A stretch of 64,000 nt of DNA from Nocardia carnea (GCF_029868855.1 NZ_JARWOV010000077.1:1-64000); one strand, 5' to 3'; counted from the first letter of the stretch, positions 43,274-52,737 are shown. Notes: generated by a model not told the origin, from the sequence alone. Program-made: numbers and translations.

Positions 43274-45097
43274 ATGAACAACTGCGCACCCACGCAGACC
43301 CCCGAGATCGACCATGCCGCGTTACGGGCCAAATACCTGGCCGAACGTGACAAACGGCTGCGACCGGAAGGGCAACAGCAGTACGTCGCCAGCGAGGACG
43401 GGTTCGCCGAGGTCTTCGAAGGCGACCCCTACACCCCGGTGACGCCGCGCGAACCCATCACCGAGGAAGTCGATGTGGTGGTTCTCGGCGGGGGCTGGGC
43501 CGGGCTGACCGCGGGTGCGCGGCTCACCCAGGCCGGCGTCGAGGATTTCCGGATCATCGAACTGGCGGGTGATTTCGGTGGCGCCTGGTACTGGAACCGC
43601 TATCCCGGCATCCAATGCGATTCGGATGCGTACTGCTATCTTCCGTTGCTCGAGGAAACCGGTTACATCCCGTCCCAGAAATATGCATACGGCGACGAAT
43701 GTTTCGAGCACGCCCAGCGTATCGGGAAGCATTTCGGACTGTACGAGAAGGCGATCTTCTCGACCATGACGAAATCGCTGGAATGGGACGAGACGCTGCG
43801 GCGCTGGCGGATCGGTACGAACCGCGACGACCGGATCCTGGCCCGGTTCGTGATCATGGCGCAGGGACCGTTCAACAAACCGAAGTTGCCCGGTATCCCG
43901 GGGATCAACGATTTCACCGGGCACACCTTCCATTCCGCGCGCTGGGATTACGACTACACCGGCGGTGATATGCGCGGGGGCCTGACCGGCCTGGAGGACA
44001 AGAAGGTCGCGGTGATCGGCACCGGCGCCAGCGGTATCCAGATCATCCCGCATATCGCCCGCTCGGCCGAGCACCTGTACGTCTTCCAGCGCACGCCGTC
44101 CTATATCAACGAACGCGGCAACGTCCCCACCGATCCGGAATGGGTGAAAACCCTGCAACCCGGCTGGCAGCTGGAACGGCGCCGAAATTTCCACACCGCC
44201 GCGTTCGAGGCGTTCGCGCCCGGGCAGCCGGATCTGGTGTGCGACGGCTGGACCGAGGTCAGCCGGAATGTGCAGGCCTACCTGGACGAGACGAACAGCT
44301 GGGCGGAGGTGACCCCGGAGAAATTCATGGAGATCCGGGAGATCCAGGATTACCGGGCCATGGAACGGGTCCGGCAGCGGGTGGACGCGATCGTCGAGGA
44401 TCCGGCCACCGCCGCCGCGCTCAAACCGTATTACCGGTTCCTCTGCAAGCGGCCGTGTTTCAACGACGAATATCTGCCGACGTACAACCGCCCGAATGTG
44501 ACGCTCGTCGATGTTTCCGCGACCAAGGGCGTCGACCGGATCACCGCCGATGGAATCATCGCGAACGGTGTGGAACATCAGGTGGACTGCATCATCTTCG
44601 CCAGCGGTTTCGAGATCACCACCGAACTGGACCGCCGCTTCGGTATCCACCCGTTCACCGGCCGCGACGGCCTGTCACTCTACGAGCACTGGCGCGACGG
44701 CTACCGCACCCTGCACGGCCTGACCAGCAACGGGTTCCCGAATATCTTCTTCACCGGGTTCATCCAGGGCGGGGTCACCGCGAGCACCACCGATATGTTC
44801 GATCAGCAGGCCACCCACGCTTCCTACATCATCGGCGAGGCACTGAACCGGGCCGCGACGGTGGTGGAGCCCACCCCGGAAGCGGTCGAGCAGTGGTGCG
44901 CCACCATCAAGGAAACCGCGGTGGACAACAGCAATTTCCAGCGGGAATGCACGCCGGGCTACTACAACAACGAGGGCGAGCAGAACATCCGCTCCCATCT
45001 CGGCGAACCGTACTGGCCGGGTTTCTACGCCCTGGAAGAGTTGTTGCAGCAATGGCGCGGAACCGGCCGCCTCGAGGGTCTGGCGCTGGACCGGTGA
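43274..45097 (+). CDS. FAD-dependent Baeyer-Villiger monooxygenase
   Basis: A 607-residue two-dinucleotide-domain flavoprotein: FAD motif GGGWAG (72-77), NADPH motif GTGASG (249-254), and the Baeyer-Villiger fingerprint F214-T-G-H-T-F-H-S-A-R-W224-D. Length with the N-terminal extension fits the large type I group (cyclododecanone/steroid-monooxygenase-like). It would insert oxygen beside a ketone to give an ester or lactone. ATG 43274. It is followed by an SDR with GTGA overlap. Confidence 0.92.
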   Translation: MNNCAPTQTPEIDHAALRAKYLAERDKRLRPEGQQQYVASEDGFAEVFEGDPYTPVTPREPITEEVDVVVLGGGWAGLTAGARLTQAGVEDFRIIELAGDFGGAWYWNRYPGIQCDSDAYCYLPLLEETGYIPSQKYAYGDECFEHAQRIGKHFGLYEKAIFSTMTKSLEWDETLRRWRIGTNRDDRILARFVIMAQGPFNKPKLPGIPGINDFTGHTFHSARWDYDYTGGDMRGGLTGLEDKKVAVIGTGASGIQIIPHIARSAEHLYVFQRTPSYINERGNVPTDPEWVKTLQPGWQLERRRNFHTAAFEAFAPGQPDLVCDGWTEVSRNVQAYLDETNSWAEVTPEKFMEIREIQDYRAMERVRQRVDAIVEDPATAAALKPYYRFLCKRPCFNDEYLPTYNRPNVTLVDVSATKGVDRITADGIIANGVEHQVDCIIFASGFEITTELDRRFGIHPFTGRDGLSLYEHWRDGYRTLHGLTSNGFPNIFFTGFIQGGVTASTTDMFDQQATHASYIIGEALNRAATVVEPTPEAVEQWCATIKETAVDNSNFQRECTPGYYNNEGEQNIRSHLGEPYWPGFYALEELLQQWRGTGRLEGLALDR

Positions 45098-46017
45098 CCG
45101 GGGACTCCGGGAAGCGCTTCGACGGCCGGGTAGCGGTGGTAACCGGCGCCGGCCGCGGTCTGGGGCGGGCCTATGCCCTGCTGCTTGCCGAGCGTGGTGC
45201 GAAGGTCGTGGTCAACGATGTGGGCGGCGGTATTCCGGGTGGTGACAGCGATGCCGGCGTCGCCGGTGGCGTGGTCGCCGAAATCCGCGCCGCCGGTGGC
45301 GAAGCGGTCGCCAGTATCGATTCGGTGGCCACGCCGGAGGCCGGCCGGGCGATCGTCGATACCGCACTGAACACCTACGGTCGCATCGACATCATGATCC
45401 ACAATGCGGGTAACGTCCGGTACGCGCCGCTGGCCGAAATGTCCTACGAGGATTTCGATTCCGTCCTCGATGTCCATCTGCGCGGTGCCTTCCACGTGGT
45501 CCGCGCCGCATTTCCGGCGATGCGCGAAGCCGGCTACGGCCGGGTGGTTCTCACTTCGTCGATCGGCGGTCTGTACGGGAATCGGAACGTCGCCAATTAC
45601 GCGGTCGCCAAGGCCGGAGTGATCGGATTGTCGAATGTGGTGGCGCTCGAGGGCGCCGAATACGGGGTGAAATCGAATGTGATCGTGCCCGCGGCGGTCA
45701 CCCGGCTCGCCGACGGCCTGGACACCTCGAAATATCCGCCGATGGCACCCGAGCTGGTCGCGCCCGCCGTGGGTTGGCTGGCCCACGAATCCTGCACGAT
45801 CAGCGGCGAGATGCTCGTCGCGCTGGCCGGCCGGGTGGCGCGGGCCTATATCGCGGAAACGCCGGGCGTCTATCGGCCGCAGTGGTCGATCGAGGACGTC
45901 GGCGAACAAATGGACGACATACGCGATACCGCCGATTCGTGGTTGCTGCCGGTGGTGCCGTCGGCGCACAGCGACCATATCGGCCGGAGTTTCGCAATGG
46001 CCATGGGAGGACAGTGA
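45094..46017 (+). CDS. SDR-family oxidoreductase (hydroxyacyl-CoA-dehydrogenase-like)
   Basis: A 307-residue SDR: TGAGRGLGRAYALLLAERGA and VVVNDVGGG place it in the group that includes the (3R)-hydroxyacyl-CoA dehydrogenase part of MFE-2; the active site S-S-I-G-G and Y-A-V-A-K are intact. The C-terminal 60 residues extend beyond a usual SDR. Substrate could be a hydroxyacyl-CoA or a free alcohol. GTG 45094 overlaps the monooxygenase stop. Confidence 0.9.
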   Translation: MTGDSGKRFDGRVAVVTGAGRGLGRAYALLLAERGAKVVVNDVGGGIPGGDSDAGVAGGVVAEIRAAGGEAVASIDSVATPEAGRAIVDTALNTYGRIDIMIHNAGNVRYAPLAEMSYEDFDSVLDVHLRGAFHVVRAAFPAMREAGYGRVVLTSSIGGLYGNRNVANYAVAKAGVIGLSNVVALEGAEYGVKSNVIVPAAVTRLADGLDTSKYPPMAPELVAPAVGWLAHESCTISGEMLVALAGRVARAYIAETPGVYRPQWSIEDVGEQMDDIRDTADSWLLPVVPSAHSDHIGRSFAMAMGGQ

Positions 46018-46019
46018 AT

Positions 46020-47726
46020 ATGGCGGTCAAGGTTTACGAACGGATTCTGGACCTCTTCGACGCCGAAGGTATCAACACGATTTTCGGTATCCCCGACCCG
46101 AATTTCGTGCATCTGTTCCATCTCGCCGACGAACGCGGCTGGAATGTGGTGTCCCCGCACCACGAGGAATCCGCCGGGTTCATGGCCGAGGCGGTCTCCC
46201 GGATGACCGGTAAGGCCGCGGTATGCATCGGCACGCTCGGGCCCGGTATGGCGAATATGGCCGGGGCCATGATGTGCGCCAAGGTGGAGAATTCCCCGGT
46301 GATCTTCCTGGGCGGACAGCGGGCGCGGATCACCGAACAGCGGGTGCGTCGCGGACGGATCCAGTTCGTGAAACAGTCCGGCCTGCTGGAACCCTCGGTG
46401 AAATACGCGGCGAGTATCGAATACGCCGACCAGACCGACGAGATCATCCGCGAAGGCCTGCGCAAGGCGCTGACCGGTGTACCCGGCCCGGTGTACATCG
46501 AATACCCGTCGCACGTCATCCAGGAGGAACTCGACGTCGCTGACCCACTGCCGCCGCACCGCTACCGGCTGGTCGGCCAGACGGCCGGTCAGGACAAGAT
46601 CGACGAGGCCGCCGAGCTCATCCGGCAGGCGAAGCAGCCGGTGCTGCTGGTCGGGCACGGCGTGCACACCTCCCGCGCCGGCGCCTCGGTGAAAGAACTC
46701 GCCGATCTCATGGCCTGCCCGGTCGTGCAGACCTCGGGCGGCACCTCCTTCATCGAAGGACTGGAGGACCGCACCTTCCCGTACGGCTTCTCGCCGTCCG
46801 CGGTGGAAGCCGTCGTGCACTCGGATCTGTGCCTGGCCATCGGCACCGAACTCGGCGAACCGGTGCACTACGGCCGGGGCCGGCACTGGCTGGCGAACGA
46901 AGCCATCCGGAAATGGGTGCTGATCGAACAGGACCCCACCGCCATCGGCGTCAACCGCCCCATCGACGTACCGCTGGTCGGTGACCTGCGTGCCGTCGTG
47001 CCCCAGCTGTCCGCCGCCCTGAAGGACACCCCGCGCACCGCCACCCCGGAGCTGGCCCGGTGGATCGAACAGGACGCCACCCGGCTGGCCGAGCTCGCCG
47101 AATCCGCGCCCTCGGGAATGTCGCCGGTACATCCGGCCCGGCTGGTCGTGGAGGCCACCAAGGATTTTCCCGCCGACGGGATCCTGGTCCGCGACGGGGG
47201 CGCCACCACGATCTTCGGCTGGACCTACACACAGTGCAAACCGCACGATGTGGTCTGGAACCAGAACTTCGGGCATCTGGGCACCGGCCTGCCGTACGCG
47301 GTGGGTGCATCGGTGGCCGACGGCGGTAAACGGCCGGTCCTGCTGATCACCGGTGACTCGTCGTTCCAGTTCCAGATCGCCGAACTGGAAACCGCTGCGC
47401 GGCTGAATCTTCCGCTGGTCACCGTTGTCGCGGTCGACTACGCGTGGGGTCTCGAGGTCGGCGTCTACAAACGTACGTTCGGTCAGGGCTCCCGGGAGAC
47501 CGCGGTGCACTGGAGCAAGGAGACCCGGCTCGACAAGGTCGCCGAGGGTTTCGGCTGCTACGGCGAATACGTCGATACCGACGCCGAGATCGCGCCCGCC
47601 ATCAAACGCGCTTTCGCCAGCGGTAAACCCGGAGTCATCCACGTGGCGGTGGATCCGAAGGCGAATTCCGAGGAGATGCCGAGCTACGACGAGTTCCGCA
47701 CCTGGTACGCGGAAGGGATGCAGTGA
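46020..47726 (+). CDS. thiamine-diphosphate-dependent enzyme
   Basis: A 568-residue three-domain ThDP enzyme (benzoylformate-decarboxylase/acetolactate-synthase fold): catalytic Glu50 in PHHEESAGFMAEA, central domain about 190-330, C-terminal PP domain with GDSSFQFQIAELETAARLNL. The metal motif is unusual: GD-S instead of GDG, and the second Asn is Asp (VVAVDYAWG), though Asp can still bind Mg. Such enzymes cleave or join C-C bonds next to carbonyls; the cyclohexane-1,2-dione hydrolase type is a tempting analogue. ATG 46020; the aldehyde dehydrogenase follows with overlap TGATG. Confidence 0.88.
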   Translation: MAVKVYERILDLFDAEGINTIFGIPDPNFVHLFHLADERGWNVVSPHHEESAGFMAEAVSRMTGKAAVCIGTLGPGMANMAGAMMCAKVENSPVIFLGGQRARITEQRVRRGRIQFVKQSGLLEPSVKYAASIEYADQTDEIIREGLRKALTGVPGPVYIEYPSHVIQEELDVADPLPPHRYRLVGQTAGQDKIDEAAELIRQAKQPVLLVGHGVHTSRAGASVKELADLMACPVVQTSGGTSFIEGLEDRTFPYGFSPSAVEAVVHSDLCLAIGTELGEPVHYGRGRHWLANEAIRKWVLIEQDPTAIGVNRPIDVPLVGDLRAVVPQLSAALKDTPRTATPELARWIEQDATRLAELAESAPSGMSPVHPARLVVEATKDFPADGILVRDGGATTIFGWTYTQCKPHDVVWNQNFGHLGTGLPYAVGASVADGGKRPVLLITGDSSFQFQIAELETAARLNLPLVTVVAVDYAWGLEVGVYKRTFGQGSRETAVHWSKETRLDKVAEGFGCYGEYVDTDAEIAPAIKRAFASGKPGVIHVAVDPKANSEEMPSYDEFRTWYAEGMQ

Positions 47727-49162
47727 TGCGCGAATACCTGAAGTTCTATATCGACGGGCAATGGGTCCGGCCGGCCGGAAACCGGACGTTCGACGTGGTC
47801 AACCCCGCCACCGAGGAGGTCGCCGGGAGGGTCGCGGCCGGATCGGCCGCCGATGTGGACGCGGCCGTCACCGCGGCGCGCGCGGCCTTCCCCGCCTGGG
47901 CCGCGAGTACGGTCGGCGAACGGCTGGACCTCTTCCGGGCCGTCGGCGCGGAATACCAGAAGCGCACCGCCGATCTGGCCGCGGCACTCACCGAGGAGAT
48001 GGGCGCACCCGCCGGGCTGGCGAACGGATTCCAGGTGGATCTGGCGGCGGGACATCTGCAGCAGGCGATCGAGGTGCTGGAGAACTACCGATTCGAAGAA
48101 CAGCGCGGCGCTACCTTGATCGTGAAGGAACCGATCGGGGTCTGCGGGCTGATCACGCCGTGGAACTGGCCGATGAACCAGATCGCCGTGAAGGTTTTCC
48201 CCGCGCTGGGCACCGGCTGCACGATGGTGCTGAAACCGTCGGAACGGTCACCGTTCACGGGGCAGATCTTCGCCGAGATCCTCGCTGCCGCCGGTGTTCC
48301 GGCCGGTGTGTTCAACCTTGTCCAGGGCGACGGCCCGGGTGTCGGCGTTCCGCTGTCGTCGCATCCCGAGGTCGACATGATCTCGTTCACCGGATCCACC
48401 CGCGCGGGCGTCGACATTGCCCGTAACGCGGCACCGACCGTGAAGCGAGTGACCCAGGAATTGGGCGGTAAAGGCCCGAATATCGTCCTCGACGACGCGG
48501 ATTTCGCCACCAATGTCGGCGCGGGCGTCGGAAACATGATGGGCAATTCCGGGCAGACCTGCAGTTCGCCCGCGCGAATGCTGGTTCCCAGCGCTCGTAT
48601 GGCGGAGGCGATCGAGGCCGCCCGTGCCGCCGCCGAAACGATCACCGTCGGCGACCCCACCGGTGACGTGGCTGTCGGTCCCGTGGTCGCCGCCGCGCAG
48701 TTCGAGAAGATCCAATCCCTGATCCAGAAAGGGATCGACGAGGGCGCCACGCTCGTAGCCGGCGGTACCGGGCGACCGGACGGCCTGGAGAAGGGCTACT
48801 ACGTCAAACCCACCGTTTTCGCCGACGTCACGAACGATATGACCATTGCGCGGGAGGAAATCTTCGGTCCGGTACTGGTCATCATCGGCTACGACGATAT
48901 CGACGATGCCGTCGCCATCGCCAACGACACCGAATACGGCCTCGCCGGATTCGTCGCCGGCCGGGATCTGGACCAGGCGCGCGCTGTCGCCCGGCGCCTG
49001 CGTGCCGGGTCGATCGGGATCAACGGCGGTTTCGATTTCGCGGCGCCGTTCGGCGGTTTCAAGAAGAGCGGTAACGGCCGCGAATGGGGCGAAGCCGGTT
49101 TCGAGGAATACCTCGAAGTCAAGGGCATTCTCGGTTACGCCCCCGAAGCTGCCGAGGCATAA
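47726..49162 (+). CDS. aldehyde dehydrogenase
   Basis: A 478-residue NAD(P)-dependent aldehyde dehydrogenase with intact site: N147 (PWNWPMNQ), E245 (ELGGKG), C279 (GQTCSS) and EIFGPV. It oxidises an aldehyde to an acid; directly after the ThDP enzyme it would remove that enzyme's aldehyde product. ATG 47726 shares a base with the previous stop. Confidence 0.94.
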   Translation: MREYLKFYIDGQWVRPAGNRTFDVVNPATEEVAGRVAAGSAADVDAAVTAARAAFPAWAASTVGERLDLFRAVGAEYQKRTADLAAALTEEMGAPAGLANGFQVDLAAGHLQQAIEVLENYRFEEQRGATLIVKEPIGVCGLITPWNWPMNQIAVKVFPALGTGCTMVLKPSERSPFTGQIFAEILAAAGVPAGVFNLVQGDGPGVGVPLSSHPEVDMISFTGSTRAGVDIARNAAPTVKRVTQELGGKGPNIVLDDADFATNVGAGVGNMMGNSGQTCSSPARMLVPSARMAEAIEAARAAAETITVGDPTGDVAVGPVVAAAQFEKIQSLIQKGIDEGATLVAGGTGRPDGLEKGYYVKPTVFADVTNDMTIAREEIFGPVLVIIGYDDIDDAVAIANDTEYGLAGFVAGRDLDQARAVARRLRAGSIGINGGFDFAAPFGGFKKSGNGREWGEAGFEEYLEVKGILGYAPEAAEA

Positions 49163-49173
49163 GGGCGTCCGAG

Positions 49174-49704
49174 GTGAACGACGTCGCCGGCGAAGTGCGG
49201 ACGATCCTGGCCCATGCGCGTATCCGTGACTGTCTGGTCCGGCTCGCGCGGGGCGAGGATCGCCGCGATGCGACCCTCGTCAAGGACGCGTTCTGGTCCG
49301 ATGCCACGGTCGATTTCGGCATATTCGACGGCACCTTCGACCAGTACCTGAACTGGGTGATCCCCGGCTCGCCGACGGTGGTGTCGACCCAGCATCTGCT
49401 GGGGCAGACCTCGATCGACCTGCGCGGTGAGCACGCCCTCACCGAAACACAGGTGATCGCCTACCACCGTCTCGATACCGGCGCCGAGCACCGTGATTCG
49501 GTACTCGGCGGCCGCTGTCTGGACCGGTTCGAATGCCGCGACGGCCGGTGGCGGATCGCGCAGCGGATCATGCTGTACGACTGGGTGCGGGACGAAGGGG
49601 TTTCGGCGGACTGGTCGCAGGGTGTGCTGGGTGCCCCGCTGCGCGAGGAACGGTTCATCGGGCGCGCGCACGGTGACTACAGCGAAGAATTCTTCGGCGG
49701 GTAG
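49174..49704 (+). CDS. SnoaL/NTF2-like protein 1
   Basis: A 176-residue cone-barrel (SnoaL-like/NTF2) protein with ARIRDCLVRLARGEDRRDAT at the start and RWRIAQRIMLYDWVRDE near the end, the pattern of the SnoaL-4 group that also resembles small subunits of ring-hydroxylating oxygenases. Possible roles are hydrolase/isomerase/dehydratase or a partner of the Rieske enzyme. GTG 49174. The next SDR starts directly after its stop. Confidence 0.8.
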   Translation: MNDVAGEVRTILAHARIRDCLVRLARGEDRRDATLVKDAFWSDATVDFGIFDGTFDQYLNWVIPGSPTVVSTQHLLGQTSIDLRGEHALTETQVIAYHRLDTGAEHRDSVLGGRCLDRFECRDGRWRIAQRIMLYDWVRDEGVSADWSQGVLGAPLREERFIGRAHGDYSEEFFGG

Positions 49705-50577
49705 GTGGCGCAGATGGGTGCACTGTCCGGCCGGGTCGCCGTGGTCACCGGGGCCAGCCGCGGTATCGGCAAGGGGATCGCGCTGGCGCTGGCGGAGCAG
49801 GGTGCGACCGTATACGTCACCGGCCGTACGGTTGCCGCCGGCGAGCATGCGCTGCCCGGCACGATCGGTGCGACCGCCGCCGACTGCACACGCCGCGGCG
49901 GACAGGGTATCGCGGTGCGGGTCGACCACGGCCGCGACGACGAGGTGGCCGCCTTGTTCGACCGGGTTGCCGCCGAACAGGGGCGGCTGGACATCCTGGT
50001 CAACAATGCGTTCTCGCTGCCGGAGGATCTGACCGATCCGGAACCGTTCTGGAAGAAGCCGCTGTCGAACTGGGAAATGGTCGATATCGGGGTCCGATCG
50101 AATTTCGTGGCTGCCCGGCACGCCGCCGCACTGATGGTGCCGGACGGATCCGGGTTGATCGTCGCGATTTCCGGCTACACGGGCGTCGCCTACACCTACG
50201 GGGTGGTGTTCGGCACCGCCAAATCCGCGGTGGACCGGATGGCCCGCGATATGGCGGTCGAATTGAAACCGTTCGGCGTCGCCTCGGTATCGCTGTGGCA
50301 GGGCCTGACCATGACCGAACGTGCGGAACGCAATCTCGCGACCGTCCCGGGCCTGGCCGGGCAGTCGGCCACCACCCCGGCGCACGGCTGTTCCCCCGAA
50401 TACCCGGGCCGGGTCATCGCCGCACTTTCCGTGGATCCCGCACTGATGCAGCGCACCGGCGGGACTTTCATCACCGCGGAACTGGGTCGCGACTACGGCA
50501 TCACCGATATCGACGGCCGCGAGATCCCCTCGCTGCGCGAAATCCGCGGCGCCCCGATCTGGTCACCGATCCCATAA
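49705..50577 (+). CDS. DHRS1-like SDR with Tyr-to-Phe change
   Basis: A 290-residue SDR resembling the DHRS1 group: the LPGTIGATAADCTRRGGQG insert, NNAF, and the Trp-containing VSLWQGL. The catalytic position of Y-x-x-x-K reads F-G-T-A-K (codon TTC), although a Tyr lies four residues earlier. Activity may be altered or moved to that Tyr. GTG 49705 immediately follows the SnoaL stop; ATG 49714 is also possible. Third SDR of the cluster. Confidence 0.85.
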   Translation: MAQMGALSGRVAVVTGASRGIGKGIALALAEQGATVYVTGRTVAAGEHALPGTIGATAADCTRRGGQGIAVRVDHGRDDEVAALFDRVAAEQGRLDILVNNAFSLPEDLTDPEPFWKKPLSNWEMVDIGVRSNFVAARHAAALMVPDGSGLIVAISGYTGVAYTYGVVFGTAKSAVDRMARDMAVELKPFGVASVSLWQGLTMTERAERNLATVPGLAGQSATTPAHGCSPEYPGRVIAALSVDPALMQRTGGTFITAELGRDYGITDIDGREIPSLREIRGAPIWSPIP

Positions 50578-50609
50578 CCCATGCGCACCGACGATATTCC
50601 GAGGACATC

Positions 50610-51164
50610 ATGAGCATCGCGACCGATCAGCAGGCCAGGCTCGCCGCCCTCCTGGACCGCCAGGACATTCTCGACTGCCTGACCCGCTTCAGTCGCGGAA
50701 TGGACCGGTTCGACCGCGCACTGTTCCTGTCGTCGTTCCACCCGGACGCCGAAATCGCGGCCGGTGATTTCGTGGGCTGCCCGGAAGATCTCTACGGGTG
50801 GGCGTCGGCGATGCACGAGAAGGGGCAGTACGCGACCCATCACAACCTGCTCAATCACACCTGCGATATCGACGCCGACACCGCCCACACCGAAACCTAC
50901 TATCTTTTCGCTGCCCGCAACCGCGACGACAGCAACTGGCTCGCCGGCGGTCGCTATCTCGACCGCCTCGAACGGCGCGCCGGGAAATGGCGGATCATTC
51001 TGCGCACCAACATCATCGAATGGTCGGGCATGGTCCCGACGATGCCCATACCGTTCGCCGATGTTCCCGATATCCACGCCAACGGTGCACCTTCGCGCAG
51101 CCCGCAGGATCCCTCGTACGCGCGCCCGTTGCGGAATATCCGCCGGCCGAATATCCCGTGCTGA
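50610..51164 (+). CDS. SnoaL/NTF2-like protein 2
   Basis: A 184-residue SnoaL-like protein, related in pattern to the one at 49174: DRQDILDCLTRFSRGMDRFD, then RAGKWRIILRTNIIEWSG. It probably shares the fold and a related role (isomerase/dehydratase, or beta-like partner). Two such genes bracket a DHRS1-like SDR. ATG 50610, with GAGGA nearby. Confidence 0.82.
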   Translation: MSIATDQQARLAALLDRQDILDCLTRFSRGMDRFDRALFLSSFHPDAEIAAGDFVGCPEDLYGWASAMHEKGQYATHHNLLNHTCDIDADTAHTETYYLFAARNRDDSNWLAGGRYLDRLERRAGKWRIILRTNIIEWSGMVPTMPIPFADVPDIHANGAPSRSPQDPSYARPLRNIRRPNIPC

Positions 51165-51186
51165 CCGTGGAAGTGAGGAGACAGTC

Positions 51187-52014
51187 ATGCCTGCAGTGGC
51201 CACGCGAGAGCTGAGCGAGAAAGTCGGTGTCGAGGTTCTCGACGTCGACGCCGAACGGCTGGTCGCCGACCCCGATCTGCCGGGAATATGCCAGGAACTA
51301 CTGGAAAAATACGGGGTGGTGCTGTTCCGCGAATTGCACGCCACCGATGCGGCACAGGTGGAGTTCGGTGCAGAACTCGGTGAGCTCGCTGTTTTCCCGC
51401 AGTTCCCGAACAAGAACGTGATGGAGATCAGCTTCGATCCGGCGAACCCGCTGGCGCCGTACTTCCCGAGCAACGACTACTGGCATATCGACGGCTGCCT
51501 GGACCGGATGATCGCCGAGACGTCGATCATGAGCGCCCGGGTGATCGCGGCCCACGGCGGGGAAACCGCGTTCGCCAGCACCTATGTCGCCTACGACGAA
51601 CTGAGCGGGCGGGAGAAGGAAGAACTGGCCGATATCCGGGTCGTACACAAAATGGTGCGGGTACAGCGATTGAGCCACCCCGATCCCACCCCGGAGCAGA
51701 TCGCCGAATGGGAGCGCCGCCCGCCCCGCGTGCACCCGCTGGTATGGCAACACGAATCCGGCCGCCGCTCACTGGTTTTCGGTGCCACCGCCGCGCATAT
51801 CGAGGGCACCGACCCGGCCGGCGGCCGGGGCCTGCTCGACGATCTCGAAAACCGCGCGACCACCCCCGACCGCGTCTACACCCACACCTGGTCGGTGGGC
51901 GACATGGTGCTGTGGGACAACACCGGCCTGATGCACCGGGCCTGCGAATTCGATCGGTCCGAACCCCGTCGCATGGCTCGGTCGACCGTACTCGGTTCCG
52001 AACCCATCGCATGA
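51187..52014 (+). CDS. TauD/TfdA-family alpha-ketoglutarate dioxygenase
   Basis: A 275-residue Fe(II)/alpha-ketoglutarate dioxygenase with the facial triad H100-x-D102 (YWHIDGC) and H250 (GLMHRAC), plus the distal R261/R262 that binds alpha-ketoglutarate. Family members hydroxylate sulfonates (TauD), herbicides (TfdA) or other acids. In this catabolic cluster it may hydroxylate an acidic intermediate. ATG 51187, GAGGAG upstream. The stop codon lies at the start of a 46-bp repeat. Confidence 0.92.
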   Translation: MPAVATRELSEKVGVEVLDVDAERLVADPDLPGICQELLEKYGVVLFRELHATDAAQVEFGAELGELAVFPQFPNKNVMEISFDPANPLAPYFPSNDYWHIDGCLDRMIAETSIMSARVIAAHGGETAFASTYVAYDELSGREKEELADIRVVHKMVRVQRLSHPDPTPEQIAEWERRPPRVHPLVWQHESGRRSLVFGATAAHIEGTDPAGGRGLLDDLENRATTPDRVYTHTWSVGDMVLWDNTGLMHRACEFDRSEPRRMARSTVLGSEPIA

Positions 52015-52131
52015 GCGAGTCGGGCCCGGAGGCGGTAGCGGAGCGTGACCACGCAGGGCCCTCGCTCATGCCGAACAGGCGGAGCATGAGCGAGTCGGGC
52101 CCGGAGGCGGTAGCGGAGCGTGACCACGCAG
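52011..52131 (+). repeat. 46-bp direct repeat, two copies
   Basis: Identical 46-bp copies at 52011-52056 and 52086-52131 start with ATGAGCGAGTCGGGCCCGGA. A short intervening stretch (52057-52085) contains the reverse complement CTCGCTCAT. The first copy supplies the TauD stop codon; the second precedes the next gene. The ATGAGCGAG start is shared with the repeat in the Rieske gene, so both belong to a dispersed gene-boundary repeat. Confidence 0.9.
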
Positions 52132-52152
52132 ATGGATGACAAGGAGTTGCAG

Positions 52153-52737
52153 ATGGAGCGCATACCCCCGCTGAAGCCCGCGGAATGGCCGGCGGAACTC
52201 CGGGCGTGCTTCGCCGACTTCCGCACTCGGGTACACCACGGCGGCCCCGCGCCCGCGAATACCCGCTCGGGGACCAATCTGCTCGGGACCCTGGCCCGGC
52301 ATCCCAGGTTCACCATGGCTGTCCTGCCGTTCAACGGCCATCTGCTGTACGGCACCGCCTTGTCCGATCGGCAGCGTGAACTGCTGATTCTGCGGGTCGC
52401 CCGTCTCTGGGACAGTGACTACGAACGGGCCCAGCACGCCGTACTCGGCGGCAATGCCGGACTGACCGATGAGGAGATCCGCCGGATCGCCCAGGGTCCC
52501 TCCGCCGCGGGCTGGTCCTCACCGGATGCCGCACTGCTGCGGGCGGCCGATGACCTGCGTGAAGCGGGCACGGTCGGGGACGCCGCCTGGCAGGCACTTG
52601 CGGCAGAGTTCGACGAACAGCAGCTGATGGATATCGTCTTCACCGTGGGTGCGTACGCGATGCCGGCCATGGCGATGCGGTCGTTCGGAGTCCGGCCGGA
52701 ACCCGATCTCGAACCATACTTGCCTGTGCGACAGTGA
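52153..52737 (+). CDS. carboxymuconolactone-decarboxylase-like protein
   Basis: A 194-residue AhpD/CMD-like all-helical protein: LARHPRFTMAVLPFNGHLLY, LSDRQRELLILRVARLWDSD, then YERAQHAVLGGNAGLTDEEI, with the conserved His near the active-site helix. The CxxC of peroxidase-type members is absent, so a lyase/lactone role or a structural role is more likely. ATG 52153 was chosen for the AAGGAG site 6 bp upstream; in-frame starts at 52120 and 52132 fall in the repeat. Confidence 0.85.
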   Translation: MERIPPLKPAEWPAELRACFADFRTRVHHGGPAPANTRSGTNLLGTLARHPRFTMAVLPFNGHLLYGTALSDRQRELLILRVARLWDSDYERAQHAVLGGNAGLTDEEIRRIAQGPSAAGWSSPDAALLRAADDLREAGTVGDAAWQALAAEFDEQQLMDIVFTVGAYAMPAMAMRSFGVRPEPDLEPYLPVRQ

